This document shows, one piece after another, positions 30,600 through 43,006 of a stretch of DNA of 64,000 bases (its first letter is position 1; each line of letters opens with the position of its first letter). The notes under the pieces are model-generated. The model ran no database searches. It was not told the origin of the DNA and worked only from the letters and a program-made list of their open reading frames with translations. Source of the stretch: Pleurodeles waltl (lineage: Eukaryota; Chordata; Amphibia; Caudata; Salamandridae); contig NC_090447.1 in NCBI RefSeq assembly GCF_031143425.1, forward strand, positions 767,682,409-767,746,408, given 5' to 3'. Position numbers and translations under genes: made by a program.

Positions 30600-33500
30600 C
30601 GAATGGGGTTCACGATTGGCAAGGTTTCACTTAGCATGTTCCCCACCACATCCCAATTAGGCCAGATGGAGGGACAGTCACATAAAATGTGCAATAGGTC
30701 ACAATGGGTATAGGGCAATGCCAACAATTTGCATGGAGTAGTAGGCCTGCTGCCCTCAGCTTCATGGGTGTCCAATGCCAGTCGTGTAGAGTTTTAAAGA
30801 GGCTGAATTTTATCCGAGCCTTTCTTGCTCCACGGTCATGGCCTCCAATAAGTTGGCCCAATCCCCCATTTTGTAGTCTGCCTGTAACCTCATCTGCCAT
30901 TTAATGCAGAGACTGCTTAAAAGAGGACGGGAGAATACCTGCTGGTTCAGGAGGTTAAAAAAGCCTGACATCATGCCACAGGGTGGCCCTCTGCCCTAAG
31001 ATAAGAAACCATGGGGCAGGATTGGAGGGTCCAAGGATGCACACCATGCAAAAATTGAGACAGTGTTGGAACTCTAGTTAATTCCAGGATTATTACGGCA
31101 TTAGGCCGAACTCCTTTCGAAGCACAGTAAAGGGCTTTAGGGTGCCACCATCTCAGATCTGGCCCACGTGGGTAATACCAGCTGAGTGCCAACTTTCCCA
31201 ATCCAACACCACTCCACAGACTCACAGGCTGGCATTGCCCCAGAGTGGCACATCCTCAGGAAGGCGGGGATCCAAGTAGGTGATGAGCATGCCGCCAACT
31301 TTTTGTCATGGCTTGCACCATCATGTTGACAGGACACAACGTTGAACTCCCGTCACCATAGAGTGGGCCTAAGCCTTGGGGGCACTGTAATAGTGTGGAT
31401 TCTGTTTGTACCCGCAGCAGTGGGTCCTGTGTCCCGGGGAGCATGTAGGCAAGCTAAGAGAAGTGGAGGGCTAGTGCATAGTGTTCTACTGATGGTAAGC
31501 CCAGTCCACCACGGGAGTGATGGGCCATGACTTTGGCACTAGTTAGGTGTGGTTGGGAAGTACTCCAAACAAAGGAGTGCATACACTTATCCACAGAGAG
31601 CAACACTGAGAGAGGGACCAACGGGGGCAGCATGCCAAGGATGTAAGTGTACCGTGGTAGTGTCACCATGTGCACTGCCTGCACTCTCCCCCACAGGAAG
31701 TGGTCCAGATGTGACCACTTCTCAAAGTCTTGCTTCACGCTGGCGTGCAAAGGATCAAGATTGTCTGCTCGCAGGAGATCCAGGCCTCTATTGACCTAAA
31801 TCACCAGGTACTTGTGATGTGATGGCCTCCATCAGATTGGGCAGTTAGATATGGCTACGCTCATAGTCCTGTGTGACGAGGGTAGTGCCTCACTCTTATC
31901 CCAGTTCACCCTATAACCTGACAGCATCGTAGTGTCGGGAGGGAGTGAGGGAGATCTGTGAGGGTCAGTAGCACATCGCCTGCATAGAAACAGATCATGA
32001 ACTTGCCATCTGGGATGGGGACACCTGATATGAGTAGCGAATGTCTGACAGAGGCCATCAACAGTTCCATATCCAAAAGGAATAATAGAAGCGACAGTGG
32101 GCAGCCTTGCTGGGTCCAACGTTGTATGGGGATTGGGTCTGATAGGAAGCCTCTGCAATTAATCTGAGCCGTAGGTGAGTTGTATTGGCAACGGACTTTG
32201 GCTATAAAATCATCACCCAGGCCTAAGCATTGTAGGATCGTGAAAAGGCACCACCATTTGATCCTGTTGAATGCCTTTTCAGCATCTAGGGGATGAGCAA
32301 GGACTTCATCTTGTGAGGCTCTGGCTGGCCATAGTGTGTGTGCCAGGGTGCGTAGATGGTTTTGAGATGAGCGACTGGGTACAAATCCCACCTGTGAGTG
32401 ATGTATAAGGGACAGAATCACCTTCCTTAGGTGAGCTGCTAGGACTCCTGTAGGATCTTAGCATCCCAATTGAGCAGTGAAAGGAGCCTTTTGCTCTTAC
32501 AGAGCAAGGGGCCCTTCCTCCGTTTTGGTAGGACTGCTATCATTGCCTTATTAGAGATGGAGCCTTAGGAGCCCATGCATTTCATCTCAGAGAGGCCTCA
32601 TATAGGGAATCAACTACATCCTCGCCCGCCCATTAATAGAATCCTGCGGGGAATCCGCCTTCCCCTGGGGCCTTATGGTAGGGAAGCCTAGAGATGGCCT
32701 GAGTAATATCCACCTTGCTGATTTCCCCCTCTAATAAGCTCCTGCCATCGTCATTGAGGCTGGGGAGATGTATGCCATTAAGAAAGGTGTCAAGTCGGGT
32801 AGGATTTTCTTCTGTCTCCAGAGTGTAGAGTGTCCGGTAGAAGTCTGCAAATTCACAGACACTATCTTGTGGGCGGGTAAGGATAGTGGCGTCCATCGTA
32901 TGGATAGCTGGGATTGACAGTGCTGCCTCCTGTGTCACAGATGGGCCACCAAGGGGTGGCCTGCCTTCTCCCCGTTCTCGAAATGATGGCCCTTAAGTCA
33001 TTGGAGGGCATATTCTGCCTGGGAGGTGTACAGGGCAATTAAATCCATTTTGGCCCGTTCGAGGTGACTGCAGACAGAAGGGGAGGGATCCGAAGTGTAG
33101 CGGTGGGTGAAAGTCGCTATGTCGTCATCCAGTTCTTTCTGCTGGGATAGCCTCTGGGCGTTGGCGAGGGCTGCATCTCTCATGAGTTGTCAATGAATGG
33201 TTGCCTTTGCAGCCACCCACAGAAGTCTTTGGGAAGAAACTGACCCCTTGTTTTTATCTAGGTAGGCGGAAACGTGGGAACGTAATTGAGCTTTGCCTTG
33301 GGGTGTGTGGGATCATGACACGTCCAGGTGCCATGGTTTGATTCCTGGGGTGGTAAGTCCCAGGTCCAGAACAAGTAGGAAAGGGGAGTGGTATGAGAGT
33401 GCAGCCTCCAGAATCCGGGATTTCCTGAAAATGACTTCCATCCGGTGGGAGGGCAGGAAGTAGTCTAACCTAGATTGAGTGCCATGGACCAGTAATAAGA

Positions 33501-34130
33501 AGGTATAATCCTGGTCTTCCGGGTTGGAGAGATGCCAGTGGTCCACCAGACCATTGTCCGGCAAGACGTCTCCTTTGGAGAGACCTGTCGGCATTGTTGC
33601 CAAAGTCTAGAGGGCCAGTTCAGTCAAGCACTGCATCCCGGGCCAGATTCCAGTCTTCTCCGAGGAGGTAATGGAAGGCTCCAATCTCTGTCAGGAGGTG
33701 ATTAAGTTGGAGAAAGAAAAGGCGTTTGGGGCCTGTAGGCACATATATTGAGCGAACGCACAGTATGAGTTCACCAAGTTTAAGTTTGACAAGGATGAAG
33801 TGACTGTCTAGGTAAGACTAGGTCTTAACACAGTAAATGGTAGGGATCTATGCAGAAGGATCACAACACTGCATTTCCTTGATGGTCTGGGTCCCGTAGG
33901 TGGTGCTGTCAGGCAGCTGCTAAGTAGTACATGCCCCACCCAGTCGCAACGCAGTTTCTCAGATTAGAGGTTTGAGAGATGGGTTTCCTGCAATAAGGCC
34001 ACATCCACATGCTTAGATTGCAGGTAGGAAATAGTTTCTTCCATTTAATGTAGTGTGTTAGGCAGTTAACATTCCAGAAGATGGTAGGCAGAGAGGAGGG
34101 GATGAGGGGTGAGGGACCTGGTGCGGGCAT
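30600..34130 (-). pseudogene. L1 ORF2: endonuclease and reverse transcriptase, broken
   Basis: Minus-strand blocks, in order: endonuclease start (IFWNVNCLTHYIKWKK near 34090), endonuclease end (GTQSRLDYFLPSHRMEVIF near 33470), linker (LDDDIATFTHRYTSDPSPS), reverse transcriptase entry (IHTMDATILTRPQDSVCEFA and SRLPYHKAPGEGGFPAGF, 32900-32640), core (QVGFVPSRSSQNHLRTLAHT and LDAEKAFNRIKWWCL, 32390-32260; TQQGCPLSLLLFLLD), a catalytic box reading FYAGDVLL in place of FYADD, and C-terminal sequence to about 30600. The aspartate-to-glycine change alone would abolish activity. Several frameshifts separate the blocks. Confidence 0.85.
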
Positions 34131-35294
34131 CAGGACAATGGGGTGATTGAACAGTGTGTGTCGCGGACATCAAAATAAAATGAAAATGAATGGGGCCGGG
34201 ATGGGGGGGAGCCAATGTGGGAGGAAGGCAGAGGCAGAAGGAAGAGGGAAGAATCGGGAAAGGGGAAAGAGGGGAGTGGTGAGGCAGGAGCCTCTTGGTC
34301 ACAGTAAAGAGGCATATGTCTGTCACAATGGGTGATGCGTGGAGAATGAAAACAAGAAAAAGGAAAAGAAGAGAAAGGGAAGGGAGTTAGAAGTAGAAAA
34401 TTACCAGTAAACTGTCACTGATCCAAGGAAGTAACCTCAGTAAAGGCCGGGACTTGGTAACAATGGGTCTAAACTTGTGGGGCCCACGCACCTGGTGCCC
34501 CACAGGGGGGCAGGCAGAGGGACTAAATAATGTTAAACCAGGTTGACAGCAGAACCAGGAGGAAGAGGGAGTGGCGGAGACCTGTTCCCAGGGAGAGGGG
34601 CTTCAGGAATCCAGAGGATGTCCCAGAGTGTGTGGGCCAGGGAACAAGTGATGGCTGTGCAGTGATTCATCATCACATTTGGGTGGGGACTGTGGCACTC
34701 ACCTGTTGCAGTGTGATGGGGTTGTGGAAATGGTGACGGAGATCAGGGCAGATGGAAAATTAGCCTGTCTCCCTCTGCGTGGTCAAAGAGAAAGGTGGGG
34801 TAAAGGGACGAGGACAAGGGAGATGTGGAAACAGCTATGACAAGTCAATCTTTGTGGCAGACATCATGAAACAGCATGACATTGGTGTAATAGACCACCT
34901 AGCAATGAATATGGTGCGGCCATGATTATCTATGCAGTATGTGGCAACAGGCACCAGAACAATACAAAGATATTCTGGCACAAAACTATATGTAATAGCA
35001 CAGTCTGGAGGGTTAGAAATAGAGCAAACAAAAACCAATCATAAACAATTATCCCTGTGTAGAGCAATGAAAATTGTAATGGGTAGGGTTTTATAAGACA
35101 TTAATCCCTGCATCGATACAAAGGCACACTGAAATGCAATCACACTTTACATCATTGCTCAAAAGCAGGGCAGTCAGTAGCCACCCTTAAGCAGGTGACA
35201 AGAGAAATAAGCATATAAACAACATTACCATCAAATAGTGCAGGTGTGAAGGATATACTTATCCATCCCTCGCATGGATGATAGGGGACTCTAT

Positions 35295-35450
35295 GGCCCG
35301 TATTTATACTTTTTTTGCACCGTATTTGCGTCGTTTTTTGACGCAAAAACGGCGCAAACTTGCAAAATGCCATTGTATTTTGTAGGTTTGCGCCGTTTTG
35401 CGTCAAAAAGCGGCGCAAATGCGGCGCTAAAAAAAGTATAAATACGGGCC
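35295..35450. mobile_element. 156-bp palindromic MITE, first copy
   Basis: The whole element is one long palindrome: GGCCCGTATTTATACTTTTT at the left, its complement at the right, with GCGTCGTTTTTTGACGCAAA and its mirror in the arms. It is flanked by TAT (35292-35294 and 35451-35453), a 3-bp duplication as in PIF/Harbinger elements. It lies in the L1 interval between ORF1 and ORF2. Confidence 0.85.
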
Positions 35451-35784
35451 TATATGCGGCAGCTAGTGTGCGAGGACAGTGTCCAATGATAAAGGTCAAG
35501 TCTCCTCTCGGCCCTCTGGGTGAGAGGGTTTCAGCAGGGATCTGGATTTGTCTCTGCCCTCGGCTTGGGTACGGCCTGCCACTGCGTGGAGAGCCATATC
35601 CCTACCATCCCATAGTCTGGGGGTCTCCCCATGACCGTGCCCCAATTTTGGTTCCCGCAAGAGCTCCAGGGACCGCTGGAGGTGAGAGGGAGGGAGGGTG
35701 TGTCCGAAGAGGGGGAGGAATTTGGTGCATCCTGGGGGGCATGCTCCATCGGTTGGTAAAGCAGGTTTTCAAGGAAGAGACATA

Positions 35785-35940
35785 GGGACTGATTTATACT
35801 TTTTTAGCACCACAATTGCGTCATTTTTTGACGCAAAAGCGGCGCAAACGTACAAAATATAATTGTATTTTGTAAGTTTGCGCCGCTTTTGCATCAAAAA
35901 ATTATGCACATGCAGCGCTAAAAAACTATAAATCAGGCCC
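35785..35940. mobile_element. 156-bp palindromic MITE, second copy
   Basis: It has the same length and layout as the copy at 35295, with ends GGGACTGATTTATACTTTTT and CTATAAATCAGGCCC. It is flanked by ATA (35782-35784 and 35941-35943). It inserted near the 3' end of L1 ORF1 and its terminal GGGCCTGA supplies a TGA that now ends that frame. Confidence 0.85.
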
Positions 35941-36853
35941 ATAGTGCGTTCAGATCAAAGTCTCTGGACCAGACATCCTTCGTAATCCAAATGTGGGCAG
36001 GTTCGAACAGTCCTAATATGATGTCCAGTTTCTGCAGCTGGGGGCGAAGGGCCAAGAACGCCTTTCTCCTCAAATTGGTTTCACAGGAGAAGTCATCAGT
36101 GATGTGGATTTCATCCCACTCGAAGACATGTGGGCTGTGGTTGTGGGCAGCAGTCAGAAGTTGCCGTACTTGTTTGTGCCAGAGAAAGCATGCGATCATG
36201 GGATGTGCCCGCCTCAATGTGTCTTTTCGTGAGGTGCCCATCCTGTGAGGCCACTGGAACTCCAGAAGGGGGGGAGAACTCGATGCCAGTGAGGGTAGGA
36301 AGAGTGTCCCTGAGAAAGGTCCTGGTGTCTGTGCCCTCTGCACGTTCTGGGAATGTGAATAAGCGTACATTGTCTCTACAGCTTCTGTCCTCCAGATCTG
36401 TAAGCTTGTTCTGGAGGTACAGCCGTTCCGGGTCTCTGTCCGGGTTGCTCTGAGTCTGCCTTCCACTGTCACAAGGAGGTGTTCAATTCCTGTCACTCTA
36501 CCCTCGAAACCAGCAATAGCTATTCGGATGGACCTGGATTCAGCAGCAAGGTCCGGAATTTTGGTGTCCATGCCTTCCAGCCAGCGACCAACCTTGGTGA
36601 TCTCCTGTAGTATGGGCTCCATCAAGGTATCTTGTCGCTGGCCTGTAGAGGTTTCAGGAGAAGTCATGGTGTGCTGTTGTGAGATGTCTTCTGAGAATAG
36701 CAGCTGGCGGGCAGGTTTTCCAGAGGGTTTGCCGGTGGGCATCGCTGTGCCCGGTTCCTGCAGGTGACAGAGGTCTAGTCCCTTAGAGGGGGGGGAGTGA
36801 AATTGGCATGGTGGCTCATCCCAGGGTAAATAGGGGAGGATGACATTCCCCAT
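35933..36853 (-). pseudogene. L1 ORF1, ended by a MITE
   Basis: The frame runs from an ATG in good context (GCCATGG, 36853) for about 300 codons. Residues about 75-150 look coiled-coil. The central RRM-like part is out of frame: the expected KLTDLEDRSCRDNVR and FLRDTLPTLTGIEF are found in another frame between about 36420 and 36270, so two compensating shifts are present. The C-terminal domain is back in frame (IHITDDFSCETNLRRKAFLA, LGLFEPAHIWIT). The stop codon lies in the inserted MITE. ORF1 proteins bind L1 RNA as trimers; an ATG further in (MPTGKPSGKP) is an alternative start. Confidence 0.75.
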
Positions 36854-36899
36854 GGCAATGGTCAACAAGAGATAGCAGTCTGGTCAGGTGAAGATGTGC

Positions 36900-38130
36900 G
36901 CTCCAATGGCTTGGTTCAGGCAGTGGTACAGGATCTAGGTCCAAGGTGCGACCCCTTTTTTGTGGGGATGAGAAGAGTGCAATCCCCCATGGAGGTCAGC
37001 CTGGAGCATTGGCTTGAAGAGCATTGGGTGGCTGCTAAGAGACCTGGGACAGGGGAGGGCTAAACCTGAGACTGGGGCAAGAGGGCATCCAGTGGAACTT
37101 GCAGTCCTAGTATACATCCTCCTGATGGTTAGTTTCTCTCAAGGGGTGGCATGGTTTGCAGGCAGCTTATAAAGCCGGGTGGAGTGCCGCCATTCATACA
37201 GTTGCATCTGGTGACCACTGGTGTGGAAACCAGGTGGGTGTGTGATGGGTGCTAGGGAGACACATGCGGCGGTGACTGACCTGAAGCCACCATTTAGCGA
37301 GTGAGTCTCAGCATAGGGAAATCCGGCTCAGGACCCTCCATGAGATGCAGGGGGACAGAGAGTGAAGTGGTCACTCTTCTTGGATGGGGATTGGGTTTCT
37401 TTCTGGATCCTTCACTTTGTCTGTTGTAGCACCACAGGCGCAGAGTAAGGGGGAACAGCCGGCAGCAGGCACCCAAACAAGCATGGAGAAGGATGGGGGG
37501 AGCCCCCCATGGAAAGCCCTGTAGGTAAAAGGCAGCAATGAAATAGGTGCCAGGTGTGTATCTAGCACAATGGCATAGGAAGCACAATGAGGCCGAGCAG
37601 GCTAAAGACAAAATGAGGAGCAAGGTCCGTGTGGGGGGGGCACAGACAGTTCAGGGCCCCCATCAGAGCATGTTGTAGTCTGTATTCCAGAGCAGAAGGG
37701 GGCCAAGGCTTGCCGCAGGGTTTTCTAAGCTCTGAGGACCTCTCCTGATCTTCGGGCCATTCCAGGTGCAGTTCTACAGTGGTTGCTGGTTGGGGGAAAG
37801 AAGAGCGGAGCTCAGGAGCCCTCCTTGGTGGTCAGTAGAAGTGGGGGAGCAGCGTACCTGGGGGCTGTTATGTAAGTAAGCCGTAGCATCAAGAGCTCCC
37901 CGCAGGCTGCCTCTGTCAGCCCCAAGGCAGCAGAATCAATTGAGACCACAGCTTACTTCACCACCTCGGGGAAGCTACCAAGGAGGGCTCCGTTGCAGCC
38001 TCAGAGGTCATGTGGAGAGGAAGAACGGGTGCCCCAGAAGCTCCTTAGGCTCCGCTGCCGCCCTTCGGGTGCACTCTGAGGCATGGAGAACAATTACCAA
38101 GCAGCCATCTTCACTCGTGGCCCGACTACG
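36900..38130 (-). other. L1 5' leader
   Basis: This GC-rich interval precedes ORF1 on the minus strand. It has no long domain-bearing frame and reaches to a GAAGATGGCTGCTTGG segment near 38110, typical of L1 5' ends. The exact boundary is uncertain. Confidence 0.5.
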
Positions 38131-41100
38131 TCCCCGCAATTCATATATGATTGCCCTGTTTAAACACTGGGCTAGTTCTCTAAAGGTTTGGCGCAGGATT
38201 AGTAGCAGGCAGTAGAGTAACACCGGTCCCTGCAGCCCCTAGGTGCTGGAGGTACCTGTGTTATCAGGGGCGGCTCATTCAAACTCAAACCTATGAATAC
38301 ATGTGGAAAGCGGAATCTCAGTGACCTCTTATGACATTCTGAAGGGGGGCACTATCATAAACCTCTTTAGGCCAAAAACTGTGTGACCTAATTATGGAAA
38401 CTTTAGGGCATCTCATGGGCTCTACTGTTAAAATATTTCAGCGCCTTAGTTATCCATGCTGTACAGAGTGTTCAAGCCTCAATGGGTAATACTGGGCCAA
38501 TGCATTCTAAGAAAGAGTCTCACAGTCAGTATGTATTAAGAAACGTGAAAAGCACAGTAATTGTAATGACTACAGTGACAAACAAACATTAGGTTTGCAG
38601 TTACATCTTAACTGCCTTTTGTATTGAAGATATCTACAGGCAGATTTACAAAACAATTGAACAGCGCAGAGTAGCAATCAAAGTTCCTTTGCTGCTTTGG
38701 CCTAGGATGGAGAGAATAGTGCAGAGCCATATTTGCTAAATAGAGGATGCTGCTGCTTTCTTCCCCTGCGGGTCCGTATGTTAAGGATTCCCACAGCCAC
38801 ATGCAGCTTTGCACCACAGTGCAACGGTGTGTGCATGCTGTCCAGCATTGCTTTTGTACTGGAAGGGTATTCCACCAGTACAAAATCCTGTTCTAAAACA
38901 TTTAAAAAAATATTTCACAAATTGAACGCGTTGTACAGTACATTAAACATGCCATATGTGAATTGTAAGGAAAAACAAAAACATTTCTCCTACTTTGTGC
39001 CTGCCTCAAGAGGGTCATATTTGGCCGCACAGCCTGGTGTACCAACTTTAGTAGATGGAGGTTTGCGTCAAACCCCCTGAGTTGTTGCGCTGGTCTGCCC
39101 AAATACCACCTATGAAATGTCCTCGATTCAAAATATCACAAATGGCTATTTGCGCTAAGAAATTGGCAATTTTCCAGTACAAAGTGTTTCGTACTGTAAA
39201 GCAAATACTATATCAAGACTTTGCACTGTTTTGCATGACTTTGTGGTGGCCCAAAACCTTGATAAATCTGCTTTTACGTTTCCATGATTTATTTCATTGT
39301 TATACTTCCGTATCTGGACAAAATAGATTTCAATTGTGATTGCAATTATAATGTTATAGTCTCAACCTTCACACCACTTCCCAAGAGACAGGCCATTACC
39401 AATATAGGCGTACAGCCCATCGTAGCGAGTTATACCAGCCATTTAATGCCTGATCCAGCTTTAAAAACCTGAGCCAAAGCCGAGGGCCTTTAACAAAGGA
39501 GCGGGCCTTTAATAGCCTAGCTACGGCAGGCTATAAGGCAATTAGAATATTCTGCCCCTCAAGCACAGAATGTTCTAACTAGTAAAACAAAAGGCCTCAG
39601 GAGCTTGAGGGTGCTGAAATTCCCTCTGGCTCTGTGAGGCCTATGTTCACAGCTGTTGGTGTGAGCCATAAACATTGGAATGTTGATGTTCCATGCTTTT
39701 ATTAGCCATTAGAAGGCCGGAGCCACTCCATTGTCTTCAACAGAGCACTCAACATTTCAATGTTCTAGTAGTTGATATTGTTGTTTGGTCAGCACAACTT
39801 CACAGATCTGGGAAAAGAACCAACAGTTTGCTTTCGAATGCCGTGGACTGATCTCTGTCTAAAGAAGGTGTTCCCAAACATTCCAGCTGTGGAGATTGTG
39901 GCTGTGCAATATCTTAAGCACAATAGTGAGAATTACAGCAGTTGGCTGGCTGCCTGGTTTTAGTCTTTGTAACATGTATAGACAGTGTGGTAGAAACTCA
40001 TTCACCACTTAAAGTAATTAGAAACTAACGAGAGGAGGAGATGAAATAACACAGTCAGGCGTGCTTTGTCTTCTTCCTCTGGCAAAGGCTGTTTTTAGGA
40101 ATGCCTTCGTGCTTCCTTCTCACAGTGGCTTGAAAATTAATCCTTATATAAATTGTTCAATGACCATCCTTCTTAAATCTGTTTCCTTCTTTCCATCTTC
40201 AGTTATGAAATGGCCACATACATAGCTCTACATTAATAAAAAGTTGTTTACTTGAAGCAGATTATCACTTTCTACTTGTTACTTCCTCAACGATGTACAC
40301 AGACAAATCCCCTATAAGGCCACAATTAAATTTGGCATGACTAATGTTGGTAACCAGTTACCGCAGATTTCGTGTTTATGAGTTGTGCAGCAAGCACCGC
40401 ACCACCCACAATTGTCTAGAAGGCTAACCTTCAAAACCTGCATATTTCCCAATGTTTCAGTCAATAATTGTAAGTGGGTGCTACGTCCCGCACCTGAATA
40501 ATTCTAATTCTTAGGATGTCAGAGTACAGTGTACTCGAATTTTCCACCATTTCACCTGACAATGAGCCTATGTAATTTTTGTATATTTTTTACCACAGCA
40601 GAAAGTTGGCCGCATGGCTCAGTGCCCCTGCCCTGCTGCCAACACCCTGCATGTGTTCAGCCCCATGCCCGCGGACGCCTTTCGGCCGTCCCTGGCAGAG
40701 GGTTAGCCAGGCCCTGAGCCCATACCCCATGGGCTGCCACCACCCTGCATGCATACAGGCCCATGCAGCGCACTGCCGTGCACAGCGAGGGATAGCCACA
40801 GGATCTGGACGCAGGCCAACCCCCAAAAGTCATCCAAACCTGTGCCATGCATAGCTTTTGGCCGTGTGTGGCACGGTTGGCCACAGGGCCTGGTTTCTAC
40901 TTTACGGAAGAGGATTTTCAACTGGGGTACCTGCTATGTTTTTACTTGCAAATGCTGTTATTTAATTTATATGAAATGAGCATCAGTGTCAGAATGCATC
41001 CTGACCTGCTTATTTATCAAAGAAGAGGCCACAATTGTGCGCAAAATGTCTATCCAACTGGACTACTTTCTACAGGCTAATTAATAAATGCTACCTCGTT

Positions 41101-41226
41101 GGGTAAATGTATAGTGCATATTCCACACAACAGCTGCGTAAAAAATCCAGAGAGAATGTCTCCAGTGACCCTGTGTGTAATTATGCCAATGTGATTGTTC
41201 CTAAAGCGTTTTGTGGGACCAATCCT
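38131..41226. other. No gene; old sequence
   Basis: Only short chance frames occur. Between about 39470 and 39780 there is a small palindrome-rich stretch (TAGCCTAGCTACGGCAGGCTA, AACATTGGAATGTTGATGTT) that may be a MITE remnant. The 40600-40900 stretch is GC-rich with open frames on both strands but no domain. Confidence 0.4.
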
Positions 41227-41425
41227 TTCATCTGTTTTCCTGCACGCTTGACAGCGGGCAGGAAAACAGATGAAAAGTCCACTCCAAGTGAGCAGGTGTA
41301 GTTTTCCTGCTCCCGCCTGCTGGGAGCGGGCTTGCAGTTTGCTCTCGCATGGAGGGAGCTGTCAAAGCTCCGACCAAGTAAAAGCAAACTGCTATCTCCC
41401 AAAGGTGGGCACTTTAGGAGATAGG
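41227..41425. repeat. Hairpin-rich repeat
   Basis: A perfect 17-bp inverted repeat, TTCATCTGTTTTCCTGC at 41227-41243 and its complement at 41258-41274, is followed by GCTCCCG...GGGAGC, GCAGTTTGCT (41333) against AGCAAACTGC (41382), and TATCTCC (41393) against GGAGATA (41417). The series of hairpins resembles a fold-back MITE, but I cannot bound it. Confidence 0.6.
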
Positions 41426-43006
41426 GAGCCAGTCCTTGGGTGGTGGCGTGGTTCCCAGGGCCATTATTAGCTTCACAAGGGGTACAATTTGACCCTCTCC
41501 TTTATTTTCCACAGGGCCAGCCCCAGGCAGGTGGTGGTCCCCGGAGCAAAAAACAACCAGGGAGCGGGGGCCACATAGGCCCATTTACACTTTTTTATAA
41601 TTAAGTATGCCCGCGGGACCTGGCCTACCCGGGGGCTGAAAGAAAAAAAAGCACAGGAAACTGCACCAGTTTTTTTGTTTTAAATTTGACCCCGGATCTG
41701 TGGATCTACCATTGTTTCGTGGGAAAATGTAAAAAAAATGCCTTTTGGCCTTGGAGGGGTCTCTGCAGTACCTAGCATCAGGCCTAGGGGATAAGGGTAT
41801 TCCTACCTTCTTCCTTGCCTTTATAATTGCATTTATTTTTGGGACTCGGCTTCCTGGTTGAATTGTTGGCAGGCAATCAGATATCAGTATGGGGACTATC
41901 GGATCCATGTCCCTAGATACACAATTTTATTTTTTCTGTAATTACTCGAAAACTACAGAATGGATTTTCACCAAATTACAAAAACCAAGCCAGACCAAGA
42001 GATACTTCCTGCCAAATTTGGTGTAATTCTGTTCCGCGGTTCGGGCAGTTGTTGTGTCTAAAAATCCCTACGAAAATTGCATGGGGCAAAATTGTTTTGG
42101 GACCCCCCCTTTTTCTTGGCCTCTGCTTGACAGATCACCCCAAAACTTTCAAGACCGCAGCTGGCGTGGCGTACTAGTTTTGAAAATATCTTGAAGATTC
42201 GTCAAACAATGCGAAAGTGATTGCCAAAACAAAAAAACATTTTTCCTATGGAAACTAGGTCCTAACTATAACTACCTACTGCCAACATTTTTTATATATA
42301 TATATATATATAACTTACATATGCTGTATGTTAATTGCTAAGAGATCCATCAGTGATTCAGTGAAAGCGGTATCCTACAGGCATGTCACAAGTGGAAGTG
42401 ACTTTTAATCAGAAGGGATGCTGGAACAACAAAACTCTCAACTTTCTTTTGAAGATTTCAGAGGAAGAATTTGAGTTAGTATCTGTTGAACTAGAACTCC
42501 AGATTTCGGTGCATTTTGAGAAGAATATCAGCCCTCGGAAGGGTGCACATTTCACTTGAAATGGTCAGTTTCTGTTTTATATATTCATGAAACAACCTAA
42601 GGTTGCAACCTAGTTATAATTAGGAAAACTTTATTTATTTTTTCTATGCAAACCAAACTACATAAACATTAGAAATTCTAAAGTTATACCTTACATTTAT
42701 AATTTACATACCACCTTTAAATTACTGTGACTTTATTTCTCCTTTCTAAACAAACCAAACTTAAACTATACAAACATTAGAACTTGCAAAAGTACAGTTA
42801 TACCTTAAATTTAAATTTAAATGTATCCACTGCCTTCACATTACTGTTACTAGTGCCTTTCCATACACACTGTTTTCATCTCTCCAACCACACAACTATA
42901 ACTTGCTCCTTCCCTATGCACTGCTTAGACCTTTTCATTTTCTATCACTTATACTATATGAAATCATATAATTTATAACAACACTTATGACATCTCAAAT
43001 CACATA
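41426..43006. other. Unclassified sequence with a TA run
   Basis: The stretch 41900-42110 (ACTACAGAATGGATTTTCACC and following) has the feel of a conserved dispersed repeat that I cannot name. A (TA)n run lies at about 42291-42312. The remainder is AT-rich with chance frames. Confidence 0.35.

Larger units (their letters stand above)
29800..38130 (-). mobile_element. Decayed L1 retrotransposon carrying two MITEs
   Basis: Read on the minus strand, the order is 5' leader (about 38130-36900, with a CAAGATGGC-like GAAGATGGCTGC start), ORF1 (36853 to about 35790), ORF2 (34130 to about 30600) and a 3' UTR with pyrimidine-rich runs (minus strand of 30060-30200). Both end points are approximate. The ORFs have multiple stops and frameshifts. 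Two 156-bp MITEs sit between the ORF1 C terminus and ORF2. Confidence 0.8.

Noticed and set aside
40579..40921. Overlapping frames on both strands in a GC-rich patch, considered as a host exon
   Set aside because: Several frames on both strands are open equally, with no splice signals or domain.
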